Shown: positions 36,301 through 48,800, counted from the stretch's first letter. The stretch: 64,000 nt of DNA from Trema orientale (GCA_002914845.1 JXTC01000270.1:216375-280374), one strand, 5' to 3'. Program-made: numbers and translations. Notes: generated from the sequence alone by a model not told the origin.

Positions 36301-36463
36301 TCAGGGTCTTGCCACGGTGACTACACAGAACATTTCACAGGGAACTTGCAGTTTTATCATTCAGATTGCTTCTCCCGCTTTTTCGATTAGACCATCTCTG
36401 ATTGCTTTAGTATTTTTGACAGTCTTTACATTTGTTGCTACAAATCTTCATACATCTTTGTAG
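33305..36463 (+). CDS. GPI-anchored GH17 beta-1,3-glucanase with X8 domain
   Basis: Two exons, 33305-33657 and 35338-36463, joined across a GT-AG intron that splits a Lys codon; 492 residues. A hydrophobic signal peptide spans residues ~8-30. The mature enzyme starts near [12 protein letters not shown]17 catalytic residues are visible: acid/base Glu125 in AVGNEPF and nucleophile Glu274 in [12 protein letters not shown]. An X8/CBM43 domain (~375-457) has six Cys (376, 396, 401, 410, 437, 456). A hydrophobic tail (~467-487) suits a GPI signal. Family role: binding or hydrolysis of beta-1,3-glucan (callose) at the wall, often at plasmodesmata. The style resembles the Arabidopsis clade containing ZERZAUST (At1g64760) and glucan endo-1,3-beta-glucosidase 5/6/8; the exact orthologue is not assigned. 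ATG 33305 is the first in-frame ATG. Intact. Confidence 0.95.
33658..35337 (+). other. Intron of GH17 gene, with an assembly N
   Basis: Starts GTAAGT and ends TTTGCCCAG. T22 near 33700. A 34-bp block at 34946-34979 repeats the right arm of the MITE at 26719-26951 exactly and stops at a single N (34980), after which GGTGGATCC follows. The intron therefore holds a MITE fragment next to an assembly join; its true length is uncertain. Confidence 0.8.
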
Positions 36464-36543
36464 ATATATCATATCTGATGGCAGATGCTCTCTTTATTTG
36501 TTCTATTAGATAGGTTTAGCTCCATGGATGTTATGGATGGTTT

Positions 36544-36545
<2 letters not shown>

Positions 36546-36633
<88 letters not shown>
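36546..36633. repeat. T homopolymer, 88 bp
   Basis: Uninterrupted T run 80 bp downstream of the GH17 stop codon. Possible polyadenylation signal AATAAA follows at 36662. The length is probably not reliable in any assembly. Confidence 0.95.
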
Positions 36634-36634
<1 letters not shown>

Positions 36635-37590
36635 GGATACTTAGACTTGACAGATTTATTTAATAAAATATTCACAGAATTTATTATTCTCATATCTTAT
36701 GTTACAAGCATGAGAAATTCCTGGCATGTGGAGGCTTCAAATTTTTGGTCCTACTGATTGGAGGCCGAGAACCGAAAGTCAATAACGTTATCACAAAGTA
36801 TCTATCATTTAATGTCAATCCATGCTGCTAAGAAGGAAATTTAATTATCTTGTGAAAAATAAATGCTTTTTCAGTTTCAAAAAAAAAAAAAAAAGCTTTT
36901 CCCGGAGTCTATTATTATATACTTTAGAAGACTAGGTTCCACACATCTTTTTAAGATGTACCATAACACCATCTTGAATTGCTGAAAAAGGCATGTTGTA
37001 AACAAACCAATTTAGCAAAGCGATGACACTTTTATTAGGCAGTAATAATTGTTTTTTTAATAATTCTAGATGTATCAAGTCTAATCTAAAATTCATGTGG
37101 GACTAAGCGATCTTATGATGCCGAGGGCTTTACCTGAAAAATGCAGACGAAAAATAAGGAGAGTTTCGTTTTCCGATCTATTAATAATGTTTATTTGATG
37201 ACAATGTTTTTTTGTGTAATGTTTTTTTGTGTACTCTATGAATAGAAAAATATTTATTATTACTGATTATACGTATTCTTCTATGGATATCACTATATTT
37301 ACTCACTGATTGGTACTATACTTTAAATCGTTTGATTTTCATTGGATGAATATGATGAATTGTATAACTGTAAGGGAAAAAAAAAATTGACGTGAGATAA
37401 TACGAGAAAAGAAAAAGAACTAGTAGAAAAGCAAGAGGTGAAGAGAATTAGGGTAAAAACCGGCAAATAGGTAGAAAAGTAGTAGAATTAGATCAAGAAT
37501 CCAAAGAGAAGAGAACTGTAGAGGGAGAAAACTCAATAATCACTAAATATTCATTCATTATTAGCCAATCCATTACTTTTTTCTAGGTCT

Positions 37591-37783
37591 NNNNNNNNNN
37601 NNNNNNNNNNNNNNNNNNNNNNNNNNNNNNNNNNNNNNNNNNNNNNNNNNNNNNNNNNNNNNNNNNNNNNNNNNNNNNNNNNNNNNNNNNNNNNNNNNNN
37701 NNNNNNNNNNNNNNNNNNNNNNNNNNNNNNNNNNNNNNNNNNNNNNNNNNNNNNNNNNNNNNNNNNNNNNNNNNNNNNNNNNN
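37591..37783. other. Assembly gap, 193 N
   Basis: Run of N. ORFs read across it are artefacts. Confidence 1.
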
Positions 37784-37957
37784 AATCGGGGTGGGGTCGG
37801 GGTGGGGCATTCAATCCCAAGCCCGCCCCGTCCCATAAAATATTAATCGGGGAATCCCCGCCCCATGCCCCGCACCGTTTATAACGGTGAAAACCCGCCC
37901 CGTTCGGGCCGGTGCACCACGGTGCACTGCCCCGTTCGGTGAAATTGACATCCCTAA
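37784..37957. mobile_element. hAT-like MITE end beside the gap
   Basis: Very GC-rich (CCCCGCCCC, CGGGGC runs), ending GAAATTGACATCCCTA; GGGATGTCAATTTC-type termini are common in plant hAT MITEs. The other end is probably inside or left of the gap. Confidence 0.5.
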
Positions 37958-39259
37958 CTAGTTACTCAAAAATAATCTAACAATTAAATAAAACCTAATA
38001 AGTAACAATAATAATAATTTCCAATTATATTTTATTCTTTGTCTGCATCATTCTCCCAGGGTTCGAGAACTCAACTCCAGTGAGTTAAAACTCAAATACA
38101 TCATAAATGAGCAATCTAATGTGTAGAAAGATCTGCAAGCGAAAATTTTGATGCTTGATGAAGAAGTAGAATCTTGAAACAGAAGATTTACTCTATTCTC
38201 TTCTCAACACAGGATGCGATTCTCAAAAAGTTCTCACACATTAAAAACTAGTCCACAAGTCATATTAGAAGAAAAATAAAATAAACATGCATTTGATCCA
38301 AGTTTTGGAATTTGATGTTTAAGTGGATGTGTAAGTGGACTAAGGATAATAGACTCAGCTAGCATTAAATGTTGTTTTACAATAGGCTCAACTATAGGTT
38401 CATCAGTATAGTTCCATTCCACAAAATTTCGTAAAGATTTTTACAAATTGTGTATAAGAGTTGGTGTAAGGTTTGTTCATGCTAACTCCTAAAATCTTCC
38501 CTTAGTTCTTCCAACTTATGTTATATTTCTTTGAAATCATGGGTAATTTCATCTCATTCGGCGACAAAGTCAACAATTCCGGTAACCAACTTATCAAAAG
38601 TGGACTCACCATTATGATATTCAAGATTGCTAACATAGCTAACACTAGGGTCTCTAACATGGACAGTGTTTAATTCGATTAGCCTAGGTCATAATAGCAG
38701 TGTCATATGATCTTGATAAAATTAATGATAGTAGTATGCACTATAAGAAGGGTTTATGATAATATGGCTCGTGATAAGTTGACCAAGTTTTATACATTGG
38801 AATTGCAGTTTTAACATATAAGGTTGACAGTAGACGTTTCTAGCTTTTCTGGGTCTGTTTGTGTTACGTCAAATGAACTCAATACAGGTTTGAGTACAAA
38901 CCAAAACCAAAAAGCAGCCTCTCGGAAACTCTATTCAATTTTAAGTGGAATTCAAACAAGACGTTTTAAAGACAATGGGTGGAATATTTTGGTTGACCAA
39001 GCCCATTTTCGAACCCAAACACAGCATTCATGTATTAAATTTCGACTTTAACTCTTTAACTAATTTCATCCAATATCAGTTAGAAAGTTCTATCATAATC
39101 CAGTTGATTTTGTTTCTTTTGAAACATAATGTGGTCAGAAAAAACAGTATTGCCCTCGGAACTGATCACTGTTAAAGAAGACTAGGGCACACGCCATTGA
39201 AACTTTAAGCAAAGACAAATTTCCATTAAAGAAGTCTCGAGTCGAAGATAATAAGTACT

Positions 39260-41543
39260 TCAATTTCTGACCTTAATATTGCTTAATTGCACTACAAACA
39301 AATCATTCCAAGTATCAGTAATTCCTGGTAAGCACCAGTGCATGCAATCATCGTGTTTTTTTCCTCCGGCTGTAGACGGGTGGGCATCTGCTCTGAACTC
39401 GCTCAAGTGTGTGATGTCCAAAATATGAAAATTAGATCCTTCAAGAGCCTTAAATAGGTGCTGATTTACCAGCCGTGCCTCCAAATTTGTTCCATTGTTC
39501 TTCAGAGAGAAGAGCTCTTCTACCTGTAACAGAGATAAAAGCTTTAGCCCATTACCCAACTGAATGTCACATAATAGGGGAAAAAAAGACATTGTCTTGT
39601 AAGCATGTGTATTTTATGTATATAACAGATGCAGAATTAGAAAAATGAATAGCCAAAAAACCAAATGAATCTTAATTACAGAACATTATGACCCTAACCT
39701 GCTCTGACAACAAAGGCTTCAGCCGTTGGCAAGTACCACCCTGGTCCCAGTCACCTCCTTCAAAATGTCTAGGTGATTGTGTCCGAAAGAATTTGATTGC
39801 ACCAGGTCGAGTTCTATTCTCAACATACTTTACCTACGAGATACACATAATGTTGTCTCATTCATTATTAGATACATAGACAAAATTAACACAGAAAGCT
39901 TTAGTTGGACAACAGGGTTATGACTAGGTAGTGTTACAGAAATATAGAAATTCATAACTGCACAAGATGCAATGGATCAGATATGGTAGGAGCAATTTTA
40001 CGATATTCTATTATGTTGAATAGCTGCAAAAACACACTGAAAATAACACTACTTTTCGTCTTTAAAGAAAAACAACGTAATGCCATACCATGTGTTCTAA
40101 CACTAAATCAAGGCCCACATCATGAGATACTGGGGGAACCACAGGCTGACCCTTTTCAAAGAAAAGCATTGGAGACTTTACAGGGTCAAATTTTGAAGGA
40201 GCCCACCACCTGTTAATTGCAACACCTTCCATGTCAAATGTTGATTATAATTATGTAAAAATAAACATAGATATGTATATCCAACTACAATCAGACAGAT
40301 AAGTATACAAACATCAAGTGCACTATGATCACTACAATCAGTAGAGAAGAAAAGAGACCAAAGAATACAAAGTGCATTTGACACCATCATAAGTAACTAA
40401 TAGGTTATGACACATGAAAAGAACAACAAAATACCAGTGTCCTGTGTTGAAGATCAGAATGTCATGAAAGCTCGGAGCATTTGCCCATGTTCCTTCTGGA
40501 ATGTCAACATCAACTCTGTAACCTTCTTTATATCCAAGAGCTTCCAAAGCACCACCATTGCCATTAGCTGACCAACTGCACCAAAATGGGAAAGCAAACC
40601 TCTGTTATGCAAACTTGGTATGCAAATATGTTCTTTAACAGAAAGTCATGCAAAAGAATAAACAAGCAAATTACTCAGCAATGTACAAGATAAATTTAGT
40701 TCCTCATCTAAGCCAACATAAAAAGCAGTCAAAGCAAGGCAACATCATAGCAAAGAAAGCTTACCTACCATATCGAGCCAAAAGGTTTGTTCGATGATAA
40801 GCAATGGTGAGATTATAGTGAAGAAATGTAAAACCACGATCAGCACCCACTGGCCTCCACTTCTTGACTTCATTTGACACGCCTTTCAGAGAGCAGAAGA
40901 GGGACACAAACATATTCCTATTCAATGAATCGCCAATAAACCCTGCACTGTACAAAATTCTTCAGTTCTAACGTAGCACATTATAATATCAATAAAGTAA
41001 ATCCAAATATTAAAGCTTTTTCAAACTCTCACTAAAAGGAAGGCAACAATAAAATTGGGAGTCAAATTATAGTTTTAAGTACAAGTACAAAAAGTAAATA
41101 AATAAATAAAAAGTACCAACGCTGGTGTCCCTGTAAGTCTGGAGAAAGGTTGCAGGGTCAAATGGTGGGAGTTCACATCGGGTGGGTTTCCACTGCCAAT
41201 TGATGAGATCGCGGGCATTGGACTTGTTTCCAGAGAAGCAATTCCAGCCCTTGAAAATCTCCTTGCACGTGTTATCATACCTAGGCGTTCTCCCATTCGG
41301 GTAGTGGATCCAGGTTCCATCCGAGTAGTCGCACGGAGCAGCTGAAATTCCCGGGTCAGACCCCCCGATTTTGGGGAATTGGATGCTTTGATTAGACCGT
41401 GAAGGAATGGATGTGTTTCTTATGAAAGAAAGAACGAGGAAGATAGAAACGAAGCACAGAAGAGAGACAAAGGGGAAGAGAGGGACTTTCTTAGCATGAT
41501 TTTGGTGGTGAGAGCAGGAGTGCGAGTGGTCTCTCATGGCCAT
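39260..41543 (-). CDS. Trichome-birefringence-like (TBL/PMR5) protein, putative O-acetyltransferase
   Basis: Six exons on the minus strand: 41543-41117, 40942-40765, 40575-40435, 40209-40089, 39833-39699, 39523-39260. All introns are GT-AG and frames join cleanly to 421 residues. Residues ~20-41 form a type II membrane anchor. The PMR5-N/TBL region begins [12 protein letters not shown] (71-82). The GDS motif is at 146-148 ([10 protein letters not shown]) and DCMH, the DXXH motif, is at 393-396 near the C-terminus. These Ser and Asp/His are the catalytic residues of TBL polysaccharide O-acetyltransferases, Golgi proteins acting on xylan, pectin or glucomannan. I would place it near Arabidopsis TBL12/TBL13 by the DCMHWCLPG ending, from memory. 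A second ATG at 41537 is also possible. Intact. Confidence 0.95.
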
Positions 41544-41568
41544 TGCGTTCAATGGACAAGCATAGCCT

Positions 41569-42336
41569 TAAAAAGAAAAAAAAAAAAACCTAGGTCACAA
41601 ATAAGGTTCAACTTCTACGTCTCTGCTCATTTGAAAAAGAAAAATTCGTGCATTCTCTAGTGTGGATTTTATATTAAAAGGGCAAAGAAATGCTTATCAG
41701 ATAGTTCAACCTACTTTGTCGTAAATATAACAAGAGATTAAACAACAAGAGAGATTATTGAACTCAGAAAATTAACATGGCAAGAGAGACTAGTGAACTT
41801 TTGAATGAGCTCACACCTTAGCAACTAGCCAAAAAAAAAAAAAAAAAAAAAAAAAAGCAGTGGAAATTTACACACATCCAAGAAGGCAATGTTATAAAGA
41901 AATGGAGTAAGAAGAGTAAGAGCAGAAGCTGAAACAGAGTTCTGACTGAAGCACAGTTTACTCATAGAATAGAATAGAAGTTATATTTGACATGATAACG
42001 GAAGCATCTTTTCTTCAAGCAATACTAGTTATATAGATTGAAAGTGATTCCCAAAATTCATATAATGTCTCAACATGCAATTATTTCCCATGTTTATTGA
42101 AAAATAACCAGGATCATTATTCGCAACAACTCGTATAATAAATTTCCTAGACATGAATCTAATAAACCCAGAAAAAGAAAATTAAAAAAATGATAATGCC
42201 AAGATATCAAAAAATGACACATAAAATCAAAGAAAGAAACATTCAGAAATCCGAACAAAGATCTGACAAATCTAGAGAAACGTATAGAAGAGTTGCATCC
42301 CAGTGAGCTCCAACAATGAAACGAATCGAAAACTTA
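41569..42336 (-). other. Probable 5'-UTR intron of TBL gene
   Basis: On the minus strand a donor-like AAAGTAAGTTTTC at about 42341-42329 and an acceptor-like T-rich tract ending CTTTTTAAG at about 41564 would remove ~770 bp, leaving a leader exon near 42340-42430 (Q- and CAAAAT-rich). Contains A26 at 41831-41856. Inferred from splice-site look only. Confidence 0.35.
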
Positions 42337-42639
42337 CTTTAATATTTCAGATCTTGATTTGATTTTGATTTTGATTTTCAATTGAAGACATGGATTGGCG
42401 TGGGAGATTGAATGGTGAGATGGCTGATTGATTCAATGATATGCAATATGCAAAACGCGATCGTCGTTTTGGCCCAAAAAAACGCCGATATCTTCCGACA
42501 ACCGACTTACTTGTATCTGTGCTCGCCCTGTCTGCCCCAACTCATAACAATACTTTTTTTTTTTTTTTGATAAAAGACAACAAAACAAATACTATACTCA
42601 TAATTTCACCAAATATGCACCCTACTTACAATTTATTAT

Positions 42640-43930
42640 CCTTTTTTTAATGTCTCCACAAATGGATATCAGGGAAATTGGTAAAATAACGACAATATCG
42701 TTAAAATGTTGATGTCAGTAAAAATGATGTAATATTGTGATATTTACGAATATTATTGGCACAATAGCAGTGACATTTTGAAATATCAACAGAAATATTG
42801 ATTTTTTTTCCTTTTTTGTAAACTTTTATTTAAAAAAATAAATAAAATAAAACCATAGTTTCGTGCCTCCATTAAAATTTTTGGAACTATCTATGTTTGT
42901 AATTAAAATCACTACAATGCTTGAAGGAAAATATTGTTTAGACTAAAATGAGAATTTTTTTTATAATTTTCAACCTCCTAGAAATGTTTTTTGGCATTGA
43001 ATAAATTTGAAATGTTCTACATTTTAATTGATTTTTAATTATTTTTATTATAATTGAGAACTAGTTATAATTTGTAAGATATTAATAGGGAGATATGAAA
43101 TGTATTCAATAAACTAGTGTGATATGCATCTTAATTTTAAAATTGTTCTATGAAGTAAAATTCAATTGTTTTTCTACCATATATGTAGCGCCCCAAGTCC
43201 TATATTGCCATATCGGATACTATATATGTAGCGTCCCAAGTCCTATATTGCCATATCGGATATGCTCTGGGAAGATCATGAGTATTTTGGTGATGATCTA
43301 TGAGCTTAAAAGTACCTTCAAGCTAGCACTTTTGGGTGAGGTCCAGTGGTATTACATTTGATATTCAGAGCCGACCCAGTCCATACCTATGGGGGCCTTG
43401 GAAGGCTACCACGGGCCGGAATCGCGGTGAATGTGGACCCCGCCCATAGGGGTTATATATGGGCTATTGAATGTGGATCTCCTAGCAAGGACGCTAGGCC
43501 CTTAACGGGGGGAGATTGTAACACCCCAAGTCCCACATCGGGTATGCTCTGGGAAGAGCATGAGTATTTAAGTGATGGTCTATGAGCACAAAAAGTACCT
43601 TCAAGCTAGCACTTTTGGGTGAGGCCCAGTAGTGTTACATTTTCCCAGAACATACCCAATGTGAGACTTGGGGCGTTACAATATATGCCTAGTTTTTTGT
43701 TATATATATAAATATTAAATTTTTTGAATAAAACATTGTATAAATCATACAATATCAACTGTTCTAACATTTTCTAAAGTTTCACATGAAAATTTTGTCC
43801 TTAAAAATAAATTTTGATAATTTTTCAGAATATTTTTGACATCGACATTATCATTGATATTATCAGTAAGATTAAACATTGACATAATACTGCTCAAACA
43901 TATTGTCTATTTATGTCATTCTATATAAAG
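42640..43930. repeat. Worn foldback region carrying a TRIM insertion
   Basis: Both sides (42660-42810 and 43790-43920) carry ATATC/GATAT-rich phrases such as AATATTGATT, TTTGACATCGACATT and ATTGATATTATC, similar to the foldback at 57630-58363. The TRIM at 43184-43680 separates the two halves. Boundaries are approximate. Confidence 0.4.
43184..43680 (+). mobile_element. TRIM retrotransposon, rearranged
   Basis: LTR 1 is 43227-43356 and LTR 2 43517-43639; they align (ATGCTCTGGGAAGA, CTAGCACTTTTGGGTGAGG). The PBS-like TTTGATATTCAGAGCC follows LTR 1, near the initiator-Met consensus TGGTATCAGAGC. The purine tract ACGGGGGGAGAT precedes LTR 2. There is no coding sequence in the 160-bp interior, which defines a TRIM. 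Extra partial LTR starts lie outside: one direct (43184-43220) and one inverted (43640-43680), and ATATA flanks the whole. Confidence 0.8.
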
Positions 43931-44595
43931 ATATTTTTGGATAATAAAGATTATATATGTTACGACATGGTTATTCCGAAAGTCTACTATCATGATTATA
44001 TGTACAATTTTAGTACTTTTTCGTTTATTTTGAATTTGTGAAGAAAGTAAATTTTCTGAGAATGTTATGGCACATATAAATTCATGAGGGGTGATTCCAT
44101 GAATTCTCAGAGAAAATCAGAACTTAGACAGAAACCAAAACCCTTGTTTCCTTGGTTGTGTAGAACATGGATTAGCCCTAGTAGGTGTATTGCTATTCTA
44201 ACAAGCACATTAAATGGACCAAATCTCAACTCAGGGATATTTTCGTCTTTTGGTACAAATTATGGACTTTTTTAACATTAAGATGACTAAGGTGTTTAGA
44301 ATAGAAATTAGGTCATGTATTTCAAATTTGATGAAATTCAGAGTTGAAACAGGTAAACAGTGACAATGTAAAGGTTACAAGGACAGAAATTGTAGAAAAA
44401 AGTTAAAATTGGGATTTTATTTGGTGGAATGGCTGAATTCTAGCATCGTTTTTTTAAAGAAATATTGTAATGATTAACATTGGACTAATGAGATGTTGGA
44501 AAAGTGGAGAGAAATTACTAAATAATTTAGAGAAAAAAAATTGGAAAATAGTGACAAGTAGCAGCATTTAGTAGACATGTATCACATTCCCAATT
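43685..44595. other. Non-genic interval
   Basis: AT-rich; second half of the worn foldback, then no recognisable feature. ORF at 44084-44275 has no support. Confidence 0.5.
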
Positions 44596-45090
44596 TTGGC
44601 CAGTAGCAGGACCCAAAATGAGATCATGATGATCAGGAACGAAAATCAAGATGGGGAAGAAGAAAAAGAAATGAAGGCCACATATGTTGATAATGGCAAC
44701 AATGAATTAAATAAAGAAATTCAAGAAGAAATTGCCGACGTGTACTTAATGGCAATTGATGATGAGGTAAAATCTCTTAACCCCAATGATGATAGTGATG
44801 ATAGTAGTGATGATGATAGTGATAATGTTTTGTCCTATAAGGAGTTATTAAATGATTTCAATAATTTATATAGAAATTATAAAAAACTCATTTTGAAAAA
44901 TAATGCTCTTAAAAAGAAAATTCTTAGTTTGTCAGCTTTGGTCATAGTGTCATTGTCATGTTCTCTATGTTCTATCAAGTCTCTAAATTCTCTCAAAAAA
45001 TTTCTCTTTTTCTCTCTCTTAACCAACAGAGAAGCAACCCCTAATTTTGACTTTTCTTCCTCCAATCCTCATATTTCTACACAAATATAA
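44596..45090 (+). pseudogene. Possible Copia-type gag fragment
   Basis: The 164-codon ORF has YLMAIDDEV, an Asp/Ser-rich run (DDSDDSSDDDSD), then LSYKELLNDFNNLYRNYKKL and LKNNALKKKI. That order (LMA..DEV, acidic run, YEEL...LY..FKKL, LKK) resembles the region after the zinc knuckle in plant Copia Gag. After ~residue 112 the sequence turns into Ser/Leu-rich text unlike Gag, suggesting a break. No LTRs or pol domains nearby. It could instead be a chance acidic ORF. Confidence 0.4.
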
Positions 45091-45833
45091 TCTTAAGAGC
45101 AAGTAGTTAAATATATGTGAGAGTGAGAACTATCTAAGAAGGTTAAATGCTTTATGCAAAGGATGTTTTTCAAGAGTTTAAAGATAAGAAATTTAAGTTT
45201 TTGGCCTTTTGTTTTTGTGTTATTAAGTCTTGATGTAGATGATCTTGATGTTGAGTTTTCTTATCATTTTGAGGTTTAAAAGATAAGGTAGTGTACTTTG
45301 TAGAGAGGGTTTGATCAAGAAGAGAAAAGGGTGTTCTATTTGAAAAGGTAAGGTAAGATTTTGGTGATTTTAAGTTGAAATTGTGTTCAATGATATTTTT
45401 GAGTTGGTAATGGTCATTTTGGTGTTCATATTGTTCTAAGATCTATCTTAGAAGTGTGTGAAGTTTGAGGAATCTTGGCTTTGAAAAGTACAAGTTGAAA
45501 GCTTAACTCAAGGTAAAAGTTTAACCTTCGGTGATTTTATAAGTTCGGTGATCATTTGAGGCTAAGAGCCATGACATGTAATAAGTGTGGGTAAATTATG
45601 GTTATGGTAATTATATTTTGATGCTTAATGATGCCTAATACTTTTCAGAAGTCAAGTACGTTGATTATGAGCCTTAAAATGATTAAGTAATCAAAGTTGT
45701 TAATGGTTAAAACTAGAAAATGGCCTAAGAAGCAATCTGCCTGAATTTTAAAATGGATTTTTGAAATTGTTGTGATGAATTTTCAAATAATCTTTGAGCC
45801 CATATTTCAAGAAATTTCATATAATTATGTTTA
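45091..45833. other. Non-genic interval
   Basis: Left flank of the chromovirus insertion; TSD copy GAATC at 45834-45838. No feature recognised. Confidence 0.5.
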
Positions 45834-45838
45834 GAATC

Positions 45839-48800
45839 TGTGACATCTAGCTCCTCACAAAATTAAGAGAGCCAATAATAAACATGCTCTAATTGCATAT
45901 TAGGCATCTAGAAGTCATTAATACCAGTTTCATAAAAACATGCTCATTCATTATGTTACGTGCATTCACATATATGTTATTGTACTAATGATTTGCTGAA
46001 GTATTCCGATACAGTGTAAAGGTTCAATACCCTTAGAAAGAGAGAGCTCGGTGTGCTAAAAGAATAAAGAATATAATTATGAAAGTAATAGTATGTGGAC
46101 ATGCATTAAGATCGTACTTGTTGATAACTTGGTCAAATAGTAGTTTTTCGGTAAAATGTAATTTTCATGCACTTTGGAGCCGAATTCACTGTGTGTTTAA
46201 CACATCAAATAGGCTTAATTTAATGTCTAGGACTTATTCATATAATTTTATTCGTCAGCTCCAGATAAGCACGAGGTGGCATTCTGGACACTAATTTGTA
46301 TTTAGTTACACTAAGCTAGCTTAGATTAAACTTAATCGCGTAATGTCGTTTTTGTGCATTCTAATAATTAAGTGCTAATACTATGTTTGCTATGTTAATT
46401 GGAGTGTAATTGACTTTCTTTTTATGTTTAATGACTGGTTATAGGGCTAGGTCCCACTAGATTACATTAAGATTGGCCATATGGGATTATAGGTCAAACT
46501 ATGACTAGTTTTCACCTTCTAAGCTAGGTTTCACCATTTTAGACTACACTTTGGTGTATAGAATGGATCAGCAACGTGGTGAATATGCTAAGGATGTTTT
46601 AAAGCTGGACACATGGAAAGCAATGAGCAAAATACCCCTTAGAATTTAAGTTACGCCATTTCTTAGTCATTAAGTATCACTTTTTGACCAAATCTAGTCA
46701 TTTGCTTTCCTTTTCTCTCCAGCCACGACCTGAGCCTCTCCAATACCTTCCTACACTTCTCTCAACTCCTCTTATCCATATCCAAGAGTTTCCAAGTGGT
46801 AGAACTCAAATTGGAGCTCTAGAAAGTAAGATAGACCAAAACTAGTCAAGGTAGCTCTACTAAGTTCTTCTTTCTAGGTCTTGTCCTTTAATTTCAATTC
46901 TCTACTTCTTCCCACTTAAATATTAGTTTCATCAGGTCCTCTTAAGTTAAGAAATCCATTTCTAAGTCTTGAGAATCAGTTTGGTGGAGATAGAAGGCAA
47001 GAACACTAGCAAAGACTCAAACTAGTTAAGGTGACGTTTATGTTGGATTTTGAATTTGTAGTGAGTTCCCTTTATTTCAACTCTTAAACCTAAGCTTTTA
47101 TTTGATGAATAATGGTCCTAGGAACCCTTATTTATTTCTGGAAATATAAAATTTAAGTGAAGGATTAATGTTAAACCTAAAGCCCCAAAGTTTGTTATTT
47201 ATGGATTTAAGTGTTTTTATGTGTAATAGATTAAGTTTTCTATGTTTGTAATATAATTTCTTAAATTTGGATTGTATATCTTATTGATCTTATTGTCTAT
47301 TACACTCAGTTGGTGGTTTCTTGTGATGACACACAAATGTAAAAGTGGTTTTAAACTTGTTTAAACCGAAAAAGAGTTCAAGTGCGCTTAAATTGTTCTA
47401 AGTGATCCTCTTGATGTGTATATGTGGGAATTAGATTGTTAATTGTCATTGTAGGTTTAAAACCATGATTTTAATCATGTGGGAATGTCCTAAAAATAGG
47501 AGAGGTGCTGTCCAAATATTTTTAAAATAAAATGGCACCATTTAGGAGCAAATGGTCTAGTTTTTACAAAATAATGTGCCGTTTTGGATCATTTTGTGTT
47601 AATGAACTAGCATTCATACTTTAATACTTTTAAACAGTTTTTCAATGTTAGTTATTGATTGTCAAGTGCCTTAAGTGATTTATATGCTTCCAAACCATTT
47701 TAAGATCAAGTTTATTAATTTGGTGAAAGTTGTCATTTCGGTCTTGTTCAAGTATTTTAATGCATTCTTTTTGTAACATGTGCATCGTGAATAATAGTAA
47801 TTTATAACAGGTGATTAGCACACCGATCTCTAGAGAATATTGATTCCTTCCACTATCGATTCCTATTCAGGATATGAGGTAAGTAAAGTACTCAACTGCA
47901 ACACAAGAATTATGTGCTATATAAATATTTATTATGTTTCCATGTTTAGCATTTATTCTGGTTATGAGTATGACCATTGGCATTTCGATTTCAGCATATG
48001 TATGCTTGGTAATTTTGATGTAGTATTATTATGTACACCATATAACCATGCATGTTTTATGAAAAAGTTTAAGAAGGGTAATATAATTTATGAAATGCCT
48101 TAGTATTATTGTGTAAATCTATTTTATCATAGAGAAGTTAAGACCAGGTAACTTTCAGAAGGTTTTGTGTCACTATTACGGAGAAGCAGGATAAATATTT
48201 ATAGTTTCAAAGTGGCAGCCCCAGGAGAGGGGCAAGTTTGACGAGATTAGTCAGAAAGTATACCACAGTGTTCCTCCTCCAAGGTATATAATAAATTATA
48301 CTACAGTCTTGGGCCACCTTATCTCTTGAGCTCGACGGGGTAACGATGGAATAAGGTTAGTAATGAGCCCCACTGTGGTAAGAGCTGGCGGGAGGAGAGC
48401 CCATGGGATATCATTAATTCAGAAAGCCCTGCAGGCACAGTGCTGAACCGGACTGTGGGCACAAGACAGGGAAGGGTTTAAAAGAAATTGTTTATACTGA
48501 AACATTTAAGCAAGTACGTTCATACATTTAATTCATGTCATTGAGCAACACATCATCCATTACTTTACTTACTGAGCTGTAGCTCATTATAGTCTTGTGT
48601 TGCAGGTAATGATTAAAATGACAGCCTGAGCTTGTGAGATGGAGTAGAGGCCCAACCTTGGTGTTGTACATATGGATATTTTGACCACATGTGGGGGCTT
48701 AGTTTGTGTATTTTGGGATGTTTTGTAGTCTCTCAATGAAGTTATTTTTAGTTCGTCTCTTTTGGTACCTATTTACTACCTTTCGTTTTGTAATATATGT

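Larger units (their letters stand above)
36634..39259. other. Convergent intergenic interval
   Basis: Between the stop codons of the GH17 and TBL genes. Contains the 193-N gap, a MITE end and AT-rich sequence; no exon recognised. 38850-39259 is likely 3' UTR of the TBL gene. Confidence 0.6.

Noticed and set aside
36485..36757. Poly-Phe/poly-Lys ORFs
   Set aside because: Translation of the T homopolymer.
37551..37836. Minus-strand ORFs across N
   Set aside because: Reading through an assembly gap.
47840..48103. 87-codon ORF repeated at 55492-55755
   Set aside because: Same position in both LTRs; duplication follows from LTR identity, no domain.
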